NCBI GenBank assembly: GCA_003996215.1
Contig: QJPP01007525.1
Coordinates: 186,001-250,000, forward strand
Length of the DNA stretch: 64,000 nt
Source of the DNA: Jaltomata sinuosa
Lineage: Eukaryota; Streptophyta; Magnoliopsida; Solanales; Solanaceae
Direction: 5' to 3'
A program made the position numbers and the translations under genes. Shown one piece after another: positions 47,706-59,707 of the stretch. How positions within the stretch are numbered: position 1 is the stretch's first letter; the number at the start of each line of letters is the position of its first letter. Below the pieces are notes generated by a model. The model had not been told where the DNA came from. It made no database searches and saw only the letters and a program-made list of their open reading frames with translations.

Positions 47706-49118
47706 TAGCCTTCCTTTGTAGTTATATGCCACTAGTTATTTCATAGAATGATGGAAGTATTGTAAAGAGATGAATGATACTGCTATGTTATTGTGTTGTA
47801 TCTGACCATAATATGGCACACTAGTCGTCTTTTTCTTGCCTACTTTAAGTGCTACTTACTAAACCTTGTGCATTTCTAAATACTATATGCTCAGTTGCAG
47901 TAGTTATGACTTGCTCCTACATCAAGTCGAGTCGATAAGATGCAAGATACTTATTTCAATTTCTTGCATGTGGTGCAAGGGATTAGTTGATGTTTTGGAA
48001 CAATTAGGCCTAAACAGGATATGGCATATTTGACACTGATGGTATCTCGTGGTAAGGGTTCTCCAAACGCTCTACTTTGGTGTTGAATGAGTAAATACTT
48101 TGAATGGATTATTAAGTTGAATGTTGTATGAGAACGTTTGGATAGTTGTTTGAAATCTTAGGTTAAATTTTTTGGTGTGGACCAACAAAGAAAGCAAATT
48201 AAGAACTTCCAAAATATTCTTTTTTGACATCACCTCTAAATATTTATTTTCAACTTCGACCACATATTGTACAAATGCTTCCTATATCTGGGATGAAATA
48301 TACACCAGCTATGTACCAGGTCAAGGACTCTGGTACATATTCTACTGGAGACTACTTATTGTGAAACTAAAACAAGTGAGAATTACATTATGCCTCATAC
48401 AATCAAGAACAATCACATCAATGATATTTGACAAGAGACAACATCCGTTGAGTTGTTTGGTTTAATCCTTCTGGATAGGATAGGATTGAATGAGGGGATA
48501 TAGGGTGCGAGATGACTTTAAAACAAGAACGATATATCTCATTCAAATTTCACATTAAGCTTTTGATTTGTGTCCCACTACTAATTTCAAGGAAGGAGGA
48601 TATTCGAAAAAAATCAAATAAGATTAGCACTCAACTCTTAGCCTATGTTTGTATTCGGCATAGATGTGGGATAACCAACCCAGAGCTATTCAAGTCTAAT
48701 TTAGTGCGGAAATACCACCCTATACAAGTTCAATTATTTAAACTGCAATTCCGTTTAAATAATATCTTTATCATCCATTTGTGAATTCTAATAACCAGTA
48801 ACCTCCCTCAAATAATGATCTCCTTAAAGTTCAAAATTTTAGCTTAGCAAATTAAATTTCTTTTTTGGGAACGCAAAAATACAATGTAAAACACAAATTT
48901 TACCTCATAAATCTCGTCTAACATGTTCAAAATCATAGAAATACAGAGTACAAACATCCTCCAGTCATGACACCAAATAAATGCTTAAAAAGGATTACAC
49001 AATGTACAAGTGGACATAATACACAGCTAGGGCAACAACAGAAAATTCATTCTGATTCAGTATCTTTCAATCATTGGTCTTCACTAACAAGTAACACCGG
49101 GCTTGTGTAGATGCATGG
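47706..49118. other. 3' UTR of the protease gene and convergent intergenic sequence
   Basis: The protease 3' UTR should end near 47830 (ATAAT and GT-rich sequence). The right side, from about 48880, should be the 3' UTR of the leftward G-patch gene. Between them nothing is recognisable. Confidence 0.5.
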
Positions 49119-52100
49119 TTACTCCTCGTCGCTCTCATTGCTGAAGACGGATGCAACAGGTACTTTTGGCTTCTTTGCAGATTTATTAACCAAGGTCGTC
49201 ACCTAATGGAGTAGGGGGGGGGGGGGGGGGGGTTAGAGAAGTTCAGTATCAGCTATAGATTATCCAAATCATGTCTCAGAGAACTAAAAGAACAAGAAAA
49301 GATAAAAGAAATTCACTAGTTTTCTTTTCATGTCCAGAAATAGGTAAATGACTACTTGACTGCATTTGAAGCATGTCTCTCCACATTAATGATAATTAGA
49401 TCATCATCTTCTCCTCTCTCTGAGTTTTTTCTTTTGAGGGGCAGCAGGAAGAGGCAACATATGCACCCCAAGAAAGTTAACCAGGCAGTATATCTCACAA
49501 TGCGCTCCACATATCTAAGAGGTCTGTGAAATACGGAACTCCTACTTCCATATTATACTAGCATAACATATCTTTTCTATTAAAGCTAATCCTCACGGAC
49601 AGCAATCATGATCCACTAGAAAAATTCTATGTGAATTGTATAATAGTTCTGCAGGATGTCACAACCAACCTAGCAAGTTCACAAGGAAACTGAACAAATC
49701 AATTGGGTGCTCCCTTGTTTTGCACCCGGTGACTGGTGTGACCTAGTGGAACAAAAAACACTAGGTGATTTCTTTAATCTGCCTAAGCCTTGGTGGGCAA
49801 AGTTACACGGTACTTGTGCTTGTGGGATGTCGCAAGTACCCGGTGGAATAGTCCAGGTGCAAGCTGGCCTGGACACCATGTCATAAAAAGAAAATAATCA
49901 ATTGGGTGATCCCTAGTTACACCTGTGGATCTCACCATATATCCATGCTTTAGAAACTAATTCACAACGAGTATAGAATAACTACTCGAATACAAAAAGT
50001 AAAAAACTTGTGTTTCATAATACATACACTCCCTTTGTCCCAACCATGATCTTAGAATTATTTAGCAGTTAAGCATGTTTCCTGTATGCTTCTTAAAGTA
50101 GCATAGTATGATGAAGTAATGAAACAAGGGATGTAGGGTACTATCTATCTGTCCATGTTGCTTACAAAAACTGAAATTCAAAAAAAGCATTGTGGAAGAG
50201 ACAAGAATGTGACATTACCACACAATGTCCCTTAAAGGAATACATGCTCTGATTACAGGCACACAAACAACCCTGACCCATGTTCTCTCTCTCTCTCTCA
50301 CACACATATATATACAAGCACATGCACACACACACATATACATGTTTTTTACTTTGATCTCTAGCACTCAAGTACTTATCTTTTTGCTCACTGCCCTGAA
50401 ATAGTGAAGGAAAGGAGTTCAGAGCACAAACTGATCTACAAAGTCAGGAAGCGTCTTCTTTCTCTCTCAACATTTCTGATTAAGTATTAGAAGTTTCGAA
50501 TATATATATAAAGAGACCAAAAACAGCTGAGATAATCGGTAATCTAGCTGTAAATACCTTTGACGGGCCTCCTTTCGCAGAAAATCCGAACTTCAGAGTC
50601 TTCCTCTGATCTTGATCGGCAAGAGCAGTTGCAGTTCTAACCATGGAAGGGACTGGAATGTTTCCTACTTCCTCCGGGGTTTGCTGTTCTTGCTGCTTCT
50701 TATTGGCAGCCCTAGTATGAGTAAAAACAAAGACAGATCATCAGCAAGAAAACAAATACCACCACCTCAGAAAATAGATGCAGAATGGCCTGACTGCGAA
50801 ATATCATACATTTGGGCGAATTTTGCCATCTCCTTCTCTTGACGTTGCTGTTCTCTTTTCTGCCTATCGTCACGGCTACTTCCATGCATTTCTCTCATTT
50901 CCTTGAAGCGCTAGAATAATAATAGAAGATTAGATAGGGCTTAGTGGAGGAGTGGAGTGAAGATAATAAACATTTTTCTGAGGGATAACGATGAGATAAT
51001 ATCAAAGAACTGAAAAATATTTTGAGATTTCAAGGAAAACGATTACCTTCCTGTGATTATGATCATATGAACTTAGGTGAGCTTCAAACTCGATTGCTAA
51101 TTTATATTGCTTGTTGCACAGCTCACAAAAGAAAGTCTTGCGTATTTCCTTCACGTCCGTTTCAATTTTGTGCTCGCGTTCTGCTAAAACCTGGATTTTC
51201 ATAATGTGCAGGAAGCAGGCAGTAGAAGCCACCAGGTAATAAAAACTGCACGAAATTCTCAAGATCTTCGAAAGTTGGTATCCCCTTATATACCATTCCC
51301 ATCAAAAGACACACATATATGCTATATGCTGCCTTCTGTTATTAGATGTATGTTTCAGGAAAAGTCAAGTATCAAACTCAAATAGTCTAGTGCAACATAT
51401 TTAACAGCTACCCTAAAAGTGTAAAAGGCATACCTCCCGCTTTTTGGCAAGTTCCTCGGTCTCCTCAAGTTCAATATCAAGCTTACGTCTTTGAATATTT
51501 TCTTCTGCTGTAAAAAAATCATCTTCCTCTTGCTTCCCAATCCCCAATTTTGGGTCTCGCATCCCTGATTTTATTGGCTCAGTAATTCCTAGTCCCCAAA
51601 AGAAAAAAATAAGTCAGCACTACTTAATGCGCATGGATACATTGCAGTAAATGTAACTTAAGAAGGCGGAAAGAAATATGCCAAACAATTTTGAACAAGT
51701 AACCTTACCTTGCTCATTTTTCCCAAGACCCTTCCCTTTCCAACCCATCTTCTGAAGAAGCCTGAATCCAATGTTAGAGGGTGTCAACTGCGTATCTAAA
51801 GATGCTTGTTCCACATTTTCCAGGTCTACGTTTTCTGTTGGTCTATGATTAATAGGAAGGCGAAAATCTTCAGCGAGATCCTCTAGAACAGAAGCCTCAT
51901 CAGCCTATGTTTCAAAAAGTTGAGATACAAGTTTGTTAGTTAAAATAGCTGTCGATCAAGATTTGTCCAAGTTAGTAAAACTGCACAAGTCATGGAAACT
52001 AGCAGAGTTAAAATAAACCAAAATTCATAAGCCTCCTTATCCTTACAAGTAAGTTGACTACAAAAGCACCTATGATATTTTATCTTACTTCTCTTCTTTA

Positions 52101-52413
52101 AAGAAACAAAAAAACAAGGAGAAAGTAAAAGGCTTGAGCTGCATTATTATGAGTTCTCCAGATTGCAAAAGAATCTTCATACTATTAGAAGTCATCCTAA
52201 ATGAGTTTCTAAATAAGATTGAAGAGAAAGTAATAGATAAAACCAATAAATTGGAAATAAATGAGAAGTCCACTCTATCTATGTTGAATGAAGGAATTAG
52301 CCAAGTCACAAAGCAAGTGCAATCAATATTCTAGCTCTTACCTCTTCCATTTCTTGCTGGCGTCTATCTCTCATGCGCATGTCTTGCCTACCATTGAACC
52401 ATCTATCATCCAT
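49119..52413 (-). CDS. G-patch and C2H2 zinc-finger protein (GPATCH8-like), apparent 1-nt frameshift
   Basis: Seven coding exons on the minus strand: 52413-52342, 51904-51709, 51588-51434, 51190-51047, 50910-50810, 50712-50558 and 49202-49119, about 302 aa. The start is MDDRWFNGRQDMRMRDRRQQ. An in-frame TAG directly upstream and a TGA in the preceding 5' exon exclude an earlier start. Exon 2 ends with the G-patch (NIGFRLLQKMGWKGKGLGKN). Exon 3 is charged and helical. Exon 4 has a U1-type C2H2 finger (FFCELCNKQYKLAIEFEAHL..YDHNH). The C-terminus ends VASVFSNESDEE. G-patch proteins of this sort act in the nucleus, usually with DEAH helicases in pre-mRNA splicing. The junction of exons 5 and 6 keeps frame only if one base is removed from the T run at 50700-50702; as given, a stop follows soon after. 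Sequencing error or an unseen splice form may explain it. Confidence 0.88.
49214..49232. repeat. Poly(G) tract of 19 bp
   Basis: Nineteen G (C on the coding strand), 10 bp upstream of the acceptor of the last G-patch exon at 49203-49204. It therefore lies within the polypyrimidine tract of that splice site. Confidence 0.95.
49710..49895 (+). mobile_element. SolS-type SINE with 13-bp target duplication
   Basis: A perfect repeat, AATCAATTGGGTG (49697-49709 and 49896-49908), brackets 186 bp. The body contains GCCTAAGCCTTGGTGGGCAA, AGTTACACGGTAC and CTGGCCTGGACACCATG and ends in an A-rich tail (ATAAAAAGAAAAT). It lies in the 1.35-kb intron 6 of the G-patch gene, on the opposite strand to it. The element is near full length for this SINE class. 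Confidence 0.88.
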
Positions 52414-52935
52414 ACCTATATGATATCGCTATTCACACAGAGCAAACAACAAAGTTACTTACCAGTGTGTGTACAAAAGAAAGAAATTGTTGCACATATG
52501 TAAGCAAAGTGAGCGAGTGGAAAAACTGAATCAAGTCTAAAATCCAGAATGTGTAAAAGCTCACATGGTCCTTTCTACCATGTTATATAAGAACAATACG
52601 CGCAGCAGGCTATAGGTTAAGATGCTCTGGTATATCATAGAATGTTGAGACGAAATCATCTTCTAGTGATATAAAGTTGAAATAAACAATTTTCCTCAAC
52701 AAGTATCTCAACTCTTTGCCAACTGAAAAAATGATCTAGAAAATAGTTTCCTGGCTACATCATTTTCACTAGACATTTTACGCTATCGCTTAATCAATCG
52801 GATGAAAGAGAATACAAATCCATTAAACAATCAAAATCGGCAAATAGAAAATTGCATAAGAAAATACTCCTATAAATTGTAAGATTCTAATAATATACCA
52901 GGAAAAATACCTACAGTAACAAAAATCGGACTTAC

Positions 52936-53250
52936 TTTTCAGCGATTCATTAGGTTCAGGTCTATGCCCGAATGATACATCGGAAAAAACTAGGGGTTTG
53001 CTCGTATTTTCAACGTCTAGGAACAGAAATCGAAGGTAAATAAACACGAATAGCGAGTAAAAATTGATACCTGATTGAAAGAAAATTGGTTCTTCTGTAG
53101 TTGAGAAGAATCAGTGTTAGCTCCACAATTGTCCGTAACTCCGGGATTCAGCGTCCGTTTGAGCGAAAGAGAAGAGGGCAAGAATCTAGGGTTAAGCTCA
53201 CCCAATAAGGACACACTTGCCTTTGAGATTTTGCCACGTTGGGTTGATCT
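52936..53250 (-). other. 5' untranslated exons of the G-patch gene
   Basis: An exon at 53016-52936 is bordered by a good acceptor (TTCCTAG|ACG) and a consensus donor (AAAA|GTAAGT). A first exon ends at the donor AATCAG|GTATCA (53071/53070) and starts somewhere near 53250. A small upstream frame of 13 codons (ATGTATCATTCG...TGA) is in the second exon and could dampen translation. Confidence 0.6.
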
Positions 53251-53253
53251 CAT

Positions 53254-56200
53254 GGGTGATATATTTTCGGGTCATTACAATTCGACCCACATCTAACCTC
53301 CGGAAAACAATTCTTTTTTCTTATAAAATTCTCTCTTCTTTTTTTTCTGGTTTCCCCGTGTTCGGTACTTGTATTGGACCTTGACTATCCCTATAAAAAG
53401 CAACTATGTACTTAAAGGATTCGAACTCGAGACCTTCGATTAAGGATGAATGGGTATTTACCAATTCACCACAACACATGTTCTTTAATGATTGAATTCA
53501 AATGTTACACATGTAAAATACAAGGTTGTAGCTAAAATAACTTAGTCTTCAATTCTATTTTTCTTTTCTCTTTCTTGTGTTACATAAAATTATTGATTGC
53601 GCTTAAAAAATGTTTAAAGTTACTTGTCAATTCACGCATCTAGCATAAAAAAGAATTAGAAGTTTCTAAATTTGATTTATATTTTAATGATATTTCAAGA
53701 GATATTTTTGAATGAAAGTACTATATATTCATTGTATTTATTGTAAAATAATAGACGCGAATTTTCGATCGTTATAAGAAAACGTCCACGAGTTAGGAGG
53801 CATCTCTAAAGACAAGTAACTTTTTACGTACAATCATTTATAATATAATTTATTATTAATGCGATCTCATCTAATTATATTCTGCACTTAAAAAAAAATA
53901 CCTTTCAAGAATCAAATAAAGCGCAACTTCGATGAACAATTAATAATTTTAACGAGACTAATCAAAATGAAGTTGGTAGGATGCCCATCTAGAAATTGAA
54001 TTGCACGGAATTCACGCCAAACATGCTAATTACCATTGATATGCAAAAGGTTATACGATTCGTAAAGAAATTTATTAAATTGAAGTGCTAATTAATTAAA
54101 CTAGAAAAAGATTAAAGCCAAAGGTTGATGCCCAATCCTCATTATATTGTGCTTGTGGGTGGTGTGGTCCAAATATTGGCATTTGCATGGAAAGGGGGAT
54201 ATTTGTTTATCTACTTTTTTCTTTTGGAGTAAGATTTAAGATTTGTTGTAGGCTTGTAGCTTATAAGGCACAACTCTACTCATTATCTACTTGTATATAT
54301 AAAAAAAATATGAAAAAGTATCACCTTTTAAGATTAAACAAATAATTATAGATGTGAACAAGACCAGAAGGAGATAGTATGGAAATCCCATGGAGGGATT
54401 GATGGACCCCTCTTCTCAAACTTTTTTCTGTGGCAACACTAATCCTTAATTTTACAAGGAATATATGAAAATTTGGCCCTTCTCTAGAGTACATATTATG
54501 GAAAATTATGAGATTTGAAAAATATTTAGATTGTATTTACGAAACATAGTTATAATTTTAAAATATTATGCCACATAGCTAGTGTATTTATGAAACATAA
54601 CTATCAATGCTGATATAATATGCGATGATAGATCTTATTTGTGCGATTTTAGCGGATACAATTGATACCCCCATGTTACATCTCTTCCGCATGATACAAG
54701 CACCTATGTTTTGTAAATATGCAAACTATAGCTACATTTCGTAATTACATTCTAAACTATAATTATTCATGAAATTTTCTCTTTAGTTAATACATGATCG
54801 AGCTATTTTTTCATCAATATGCACCTTCACTTGTTGACCTGATTTTTTTATGAGCCAAGTGTGTGGTCTCTGTTTGCTCGAATACTATCTTTAAGTGTGG
54901 GACCATCTCATCTAAAAGCTTCAGTCATTAGCTAAAAAGAGCACACATTTATTTGCTAATTATATTCTCAATGTAACACTTCTTATATGAATACTAGCAT
55001 TTCTTAAGCTCATTCATTACTAAACATTTAGCACGAAGCAACTACATATCAAGCTTTAACAAAACCGATTAGAGAATCCACGATGAAACTAGAGGATTAA
55101 TTTGTTGTCATTTGAATTCTTAATCACCATTATTAGAATACTTCTGATGAAATAAAAAAATTAAAATCCAAGAACGTAGTTTTCCTACCTAAAAATACTT
55201 CTCACATTTCCTACTAATTAAAGAACTAATAATTAATTACCAACACCTGTCAGATAATGAAGCTCTTGTTTAACTTTCTAGGCCATCTTTTTTACATCCT
55301 AAGTCCTAACAAATCCCCACTTTTAACGTTCAGGACATTGATTATTTAATTTAAAAGATTATTCTTACTTTTTTGTGGAGAAAAGTGAATTTAACTACAT
55401 CAAAGTTATACTTCTTTCGTTTTAATTTGTTTGACCTATTTTGACTTGACACAAATTTTAAGAATGTAAAGAAAACTTTTGAAACTTGTAGTCTTAAATT
55501 AAAGATATGTCAAATGTATTAAAATATCATTTAATCTTGTGATTTAGAATATGTCATGTGAAAAGTTGAAATTAAAGAATTTCTAAAAACAAAAAAGACA
55601 TTCTTTTTTAAACGGACTAAAAAAGAGAGTACACCAAACAAATTGAAACAGATGGAATAATAAAGTGATCAAGACAGCAAGAAAACACTAGTACTATAGA
55701 AATAACATTGAAAAAAGAAATAAAAGTGAAATGAAGAAAAAAGGGGTCCGTAGTTTGAAGTACAATTAAGAGGGGGAATTAAGATGGTGGAAGGACAGGA
55801 CATTATTATGATAACAAATGGTTAAAGGTTAAAGAAGAATCCTTAAAGCTAGACAGCTTGCAAGCAATTAACGTTTGTAGGGTTCTCAAAAATGTGTTTA
55901 AGATTTGTTCTAATTTTTCTATTAATTAAAAAGTGCTAGCTCTCTACAGCCAATTATGCAATGTATGTATTCAAACATTCAAAAAGTCCCTTTTTGACTC
56001 TTTTTTTCCTCTTTACCCTTTATTTTAATTGCTATTTATCATTAGTTTCTTCCCTTTACCCTTATTATAATCACACTTCTTGTTTCCTCTCCATTTCATA
56101 TTGACAGGTATATATTCACATCTATCTGGAAATAATATAATTTGTCGAAATAATAGTATGTATCTACTTAGTTAGGTACATTATTGACTATAGAAAAGGT

Positions 56201-56583
56201 AAAAAAATAGTATAAATTAAGGAGGACTTTGGTAAAATATGTAAAAGTCGTTGAGTGTTAATTGTCTTGTGATAGTTACATTTGATTGGATGATTGAAAT
56301 GCAATTTATTTCTTCTACCTACTACTAAAAAGATGTGTCTGTCTTTAATTTAGGCACTAATTAATTAATTATTAATTAAACCTTGGATTATTATATTAAT
56401 TAAAGTGTACCCATTATTCTCTGGAGAACTCTTTCGACATGATTTGATGAGCATGAAGTGAATTGTATTTAGTCAATTAAGACAATTATAGGATTTTCCC
56501 TGATTTAGTGGAATATTTTGCAGAAATTAGTAATTTGTATATATTCATGTATTGTCAAATAAGAAACACTTGTACACGCAGTT
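53254..56583. other. Intergenic AT-rich sequence with one Stowaway MITE
   Basis: No gene recognised over about 3.3 kb. A MITE at 55411-55629 is listed separately. Short frames are chance. Confidence 0.5.
55411..55629. mobile_element. Stowaway-type MITE
   Basis: Bounded by TA (55409-55410 and 55630-55631). The left end CTTCTTTCGTTTTAATTTG and the complement of the right end CTCTCTTTTTTAGTCCGTTT are eroded versions of the CTCCCTCCGTT consensus. About 219 bp, non-coding. Confidence 0.6.
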
Positions 56584-56780
56584 AGAGCTGTCAAAATGGG
56601 CTTGACCCGTGAGGCCGATCCAACCCAGCCCTATAATTAAGTAGGGTTGGACTAAGTTTTTCCAGCCCATTTTGAAGTGAGGCTTATAAGCCGAGCCTCA
56701 CTTGACCCATCAGCCTCAAAGGCCTAATCCGTGGCCTTTGAGGCCAGCCCGCTAAGTTAAAAAATAATTAATAATATATT
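56584..56780. mobile_element. Left end of a hAT-type non-autonomous element
   Basis: Starts near TAGAGCTGTCAAAATGGGC and continues with GGCCTTTGAGGCC-type palindromic segments, which I associate with hAT MITEs of dicots. The expected complementary right end does not appear before the duplication junction at 57146, so the element is truncated or displaced. Confidence 0.45.
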
Positions 56781-56907
56781 TATTTATTAAATAAAAATTT
56801 AAAATAATTAAACAAGGTAAAACAAAAACTGAAAGAAGTACAAAGTACATTACAAATAGATAATAGTAATTACTCATTTAATCAATAGTCATTAGTAATA
56901 TAATACA

Positions 56908-56966
56908 TTACATCAATATATTATATTATATTATATATGACATATCATATTCATATATGCATATTT
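56908..56966. repeat. 59-bp direct repeat, copy 1
   Basis: TTACATCAATATATTATATT... to ...CATATATGCATATTT recurs unchanged at 57089-57147, 181 bp away. The second copy ends exactly at the junction with the duplicated protease locus. Confidence 0.9.
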
Positions 56967-57088
56967 TTTGCCCTTTGGTCTTCCGACTTCTCTTTGCTCA
57001 TAAGCAACAAGAAAAATTAGGGCTTTTAAAAGTCATTTCTTTTTCTTTTGTGCATATTTTTTCTTTTTTTTTTGTCCAGATCTCTGTC

Positions 57089-57147
57089 TTACATCAATAT
57101 ATTATATTATATTATATATGACATATCATATTCATATATGCATATTT
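57089..57147. repeat. 59-bp direct repeat, copy 2, abutting the duplication junction
   Basis: Identical to 56908-56966. Its last bases overlap by TT with the first bases of the duplicated segment (57146), a 2-bp microhomology at the junction. Confidence 0.9.
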
Positions 57148-57713
57148 GTTGGTTCTTGCTTTCTATCTACAAACTTCTCCAACATCTCTGCGTTTCCTTT
57201 TTATCCACTCTCTCAGGTTTGACCCTTTAAATCTTTATCTTCTTGTTTGTTATTTTCATTTTACTGTACAACATGATGATGATGATCAGCTAGTGATTTT
57301 CCAGTTGGATCTTGATCTTTTTGTAGTAGTGGATTCCTATAATAAAACTTGTTTTGCTTCTACTAATTAGTTCAGACTGAATAACCATCTATATATTGTC
57401 TAGCAGTGTAATTTCTTCTTTTTCACTGTTTGATTTTTTCCCCTTTTCGTGAGAGTCTAGTTGTTTGACTTGCTTCTTTTGTACCCTTGTTGTCAATTTC
57501 TGATTTTTTATTTTTTTTTCATCCATGTTCTTGGCCTACAAGTTTTTTTTCTCAGTGGATAAATGTTTTTTTCTTTTGGTTGATGGTGATTGTCCTTGAA
57601 AGAATTCTTGATTTGAGAGGAATCTTTTTTGTACTTTCAAGAAAAAGAAGAGAAAAAAGAGGAAGAAGAAAGATGGGTCTTTTATGTTTCTTAAGCTTGG
57701 TTAAGGTAGAACT

Positions 57714-57840
57714 ACAACAACAACATACCCAGTAAATTCCCACAGGGTGGGGTCTAGGGAGGGTAGAGTGTGGGCAGTCCGTACCTCTACCTTAGAGGTG
57801 AGGTAGAGAGGCTGTTTCCGATAGACCCCCGGCTCTAGAC
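57714..57840 (-). mobile_element. TS-SINE / RTE tail insertion, duplicate of 41771-41897
   Basis: Same insert and same 15-bp flanking repeats, shifted by 15,943 bp. It was present before the duplication. Confidence 0.85.
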
Positions 57841-58606
57841 GGTTAAGGTAGAACTGCAAAATAAAAATCTGAATTTCTGGGTAAAAGAGTTATCTTTTGT
57901 GATGTCCTAAGTATTAACAAGGTAACGATTAATAGGATGTTTTAAGATGATGTTGTAGCTTGTGAATGTTTATTTTTAACTAATCTTGGAGCTAGCAAAT
58001 TTCATATGGTAAGTGATGATAAGTCTTCATGGAAAGTGGATTGTATCTGGGATAGGGAATAGTTCAGGACCCTTGGGAGTTGGGAAAGCAAAGTGGTGAG
58101 GTTACCTGTCTTCGCAACCATAAAATGCCTTGAAGCTTGACATGGTATAAATGATAGTAATTCCCCGATTTGAAACTCCAGTATAAACGCCTCCCATTGG
58201 AATTTTTTTTTGAAGTTTCTGCGCTAGTTTCTAACTTTAGCTTCTTAAATAGTGTTTAGAAGCTTGAAAATTGATGCAGGAGATCCAATTATGGTATCTG
58301 ATTTTTTCCCTTTCTATATTGTTGTGAGTACTCGGTAGGGATGTGACATGTGCACAGAATTACGTAAAAATCGACAGATAAGAAAAAACTGTCCTAATCA
58401 ATACATCATTCTGTAAACTGGTCATAGTAATTAGGGGAGGTTGTGATTCTCAACATATGGTTGAGAAATATATATGCATCATTTTTTCTATTTAATAAGA
58501 GCATGATAATTGATATCTGCTAAAAACTTTGCTATACGTATGTACCACATATATAGATTTGACGGGTTCTCTTTCTGCATCTTTACTGAAGTCTGCTTTT
58601 TTACAA

Positions 58607-59519
58607 CAACAACAACATACCCAGTATATTATCACACAATGGGGTCTGCGGAGGGTAGAGTGTATGCAGTCCGTACCACTACCTTCGAAGCGAGGTAGAG
58701 AGACTGTTTCCGATAAATCCCCTGCTCAAAGCAAAAACAATTTATAAACTGATATAGTATAAGAACAAGAAACAATAGGTGGTATCAAAACAACAGATAG
58801 TAACAGAAACACGACTACCACAAAATAATACAACAGTCGGCCAACCTGGAACAACTAACATGACCAAAATACCAAGAACAAGACACTACAAGCGTAGCAC
58901 TACAACTACTAGCACGAACTACAAAACCGAACACTCCTACCTACTAGCATGAGCGCAACCCTTCCTACTAACCTCTTACCCTAATTCGCGTCCTCCACAC
59001 CTTCCTATCTTGGGTCATGTCCTCAGCAAGAGCAAGCTGTAACTGCTCCATGTCACGTCTAATCACCTCTCTCCAATACTTCTTCGGTCTACCCCTACCT
59101 CGCTAGAAGCCATCCATAGCCAACCTCTCACACCTCCGCACTAGGGCATCCGTGCACCTCCTCATCACATGTCTGAACCATCTCAACCTCGCTTCTCGCA
59201 TCTTGACATCCACCGAAGTCACGCGCACCTTATCACAAATAACCTCATTCTTAATCCTATCTCACCTAGTAAACCCACACATCCATCGCAACATGCTCAT
59301 CTCCGCCACCTTATCTTTTGGATGTGAGAGATCTGGACTGACCAACACTCCACCCCATACAACATAGCTGGTCTAACTGCCACTCTGTAGAACTTACCTT
59401 TAAGTTTAAGAGGCACCTTCTTGTCACACAAGACTCCTGAAGCGAGCCTCCATTTCATCCACCCAGCACCAATACGGTGAGTGACATCCTCGTCGATCTC
59501 CCCATTTCACTCAAGTTTT
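58607..59519 (-). mobile_element. RTE LINE fragment, duplicate of 42664-43576
   Basis: Same sequence and same 11-bp flanking repeats as in unit 1, shifted by 15,943 bp. Confidence 0.85.
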
Positions 59520-59707
59520 CTTTTTTACAAATTTTTTACTGTGGGTTAAGTTAAAGACTTTTCTTCTGTTAAGACAAGATTATTACATTGTAGAAAACAG
59601 TATATCCCGGTTTAGTGTTGTGTTAACATCTTGCTCCACTCTTTGGTATTGTTTGATTTCTGCTCCCTAAGAGGTTGAAAATCCAGTTGTGCAGGCACTC
59701 TGCAAAC

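Larger units (their letters stand above)
41203..57145 (+). repeat. First unit of a 15,943-bp tandem duplication
   Basis: The sequence from 41203 recurs from 57146 to the end of the window (64000, equivalent to 48067). I saw no substitutions on comparing coding frames, introns and nested repeats. The only differences are one extra T in a T run (near 44330 / 60274) and the length of a C run (36 against 25). The unit holds the aspartic protease gene body and the G-patch gene. Confidence 0.9.

Noticed and set aside
53258..53279. TGTAATGACCCGA-like sequence on the minus strand upstream of the G-patch gene
   Set aside because: It matches only the first dozen bases of the gypsy LTR start. The following sequence does not align to the LTRs at 24581 or 26881, so chance or a tiny fragment.
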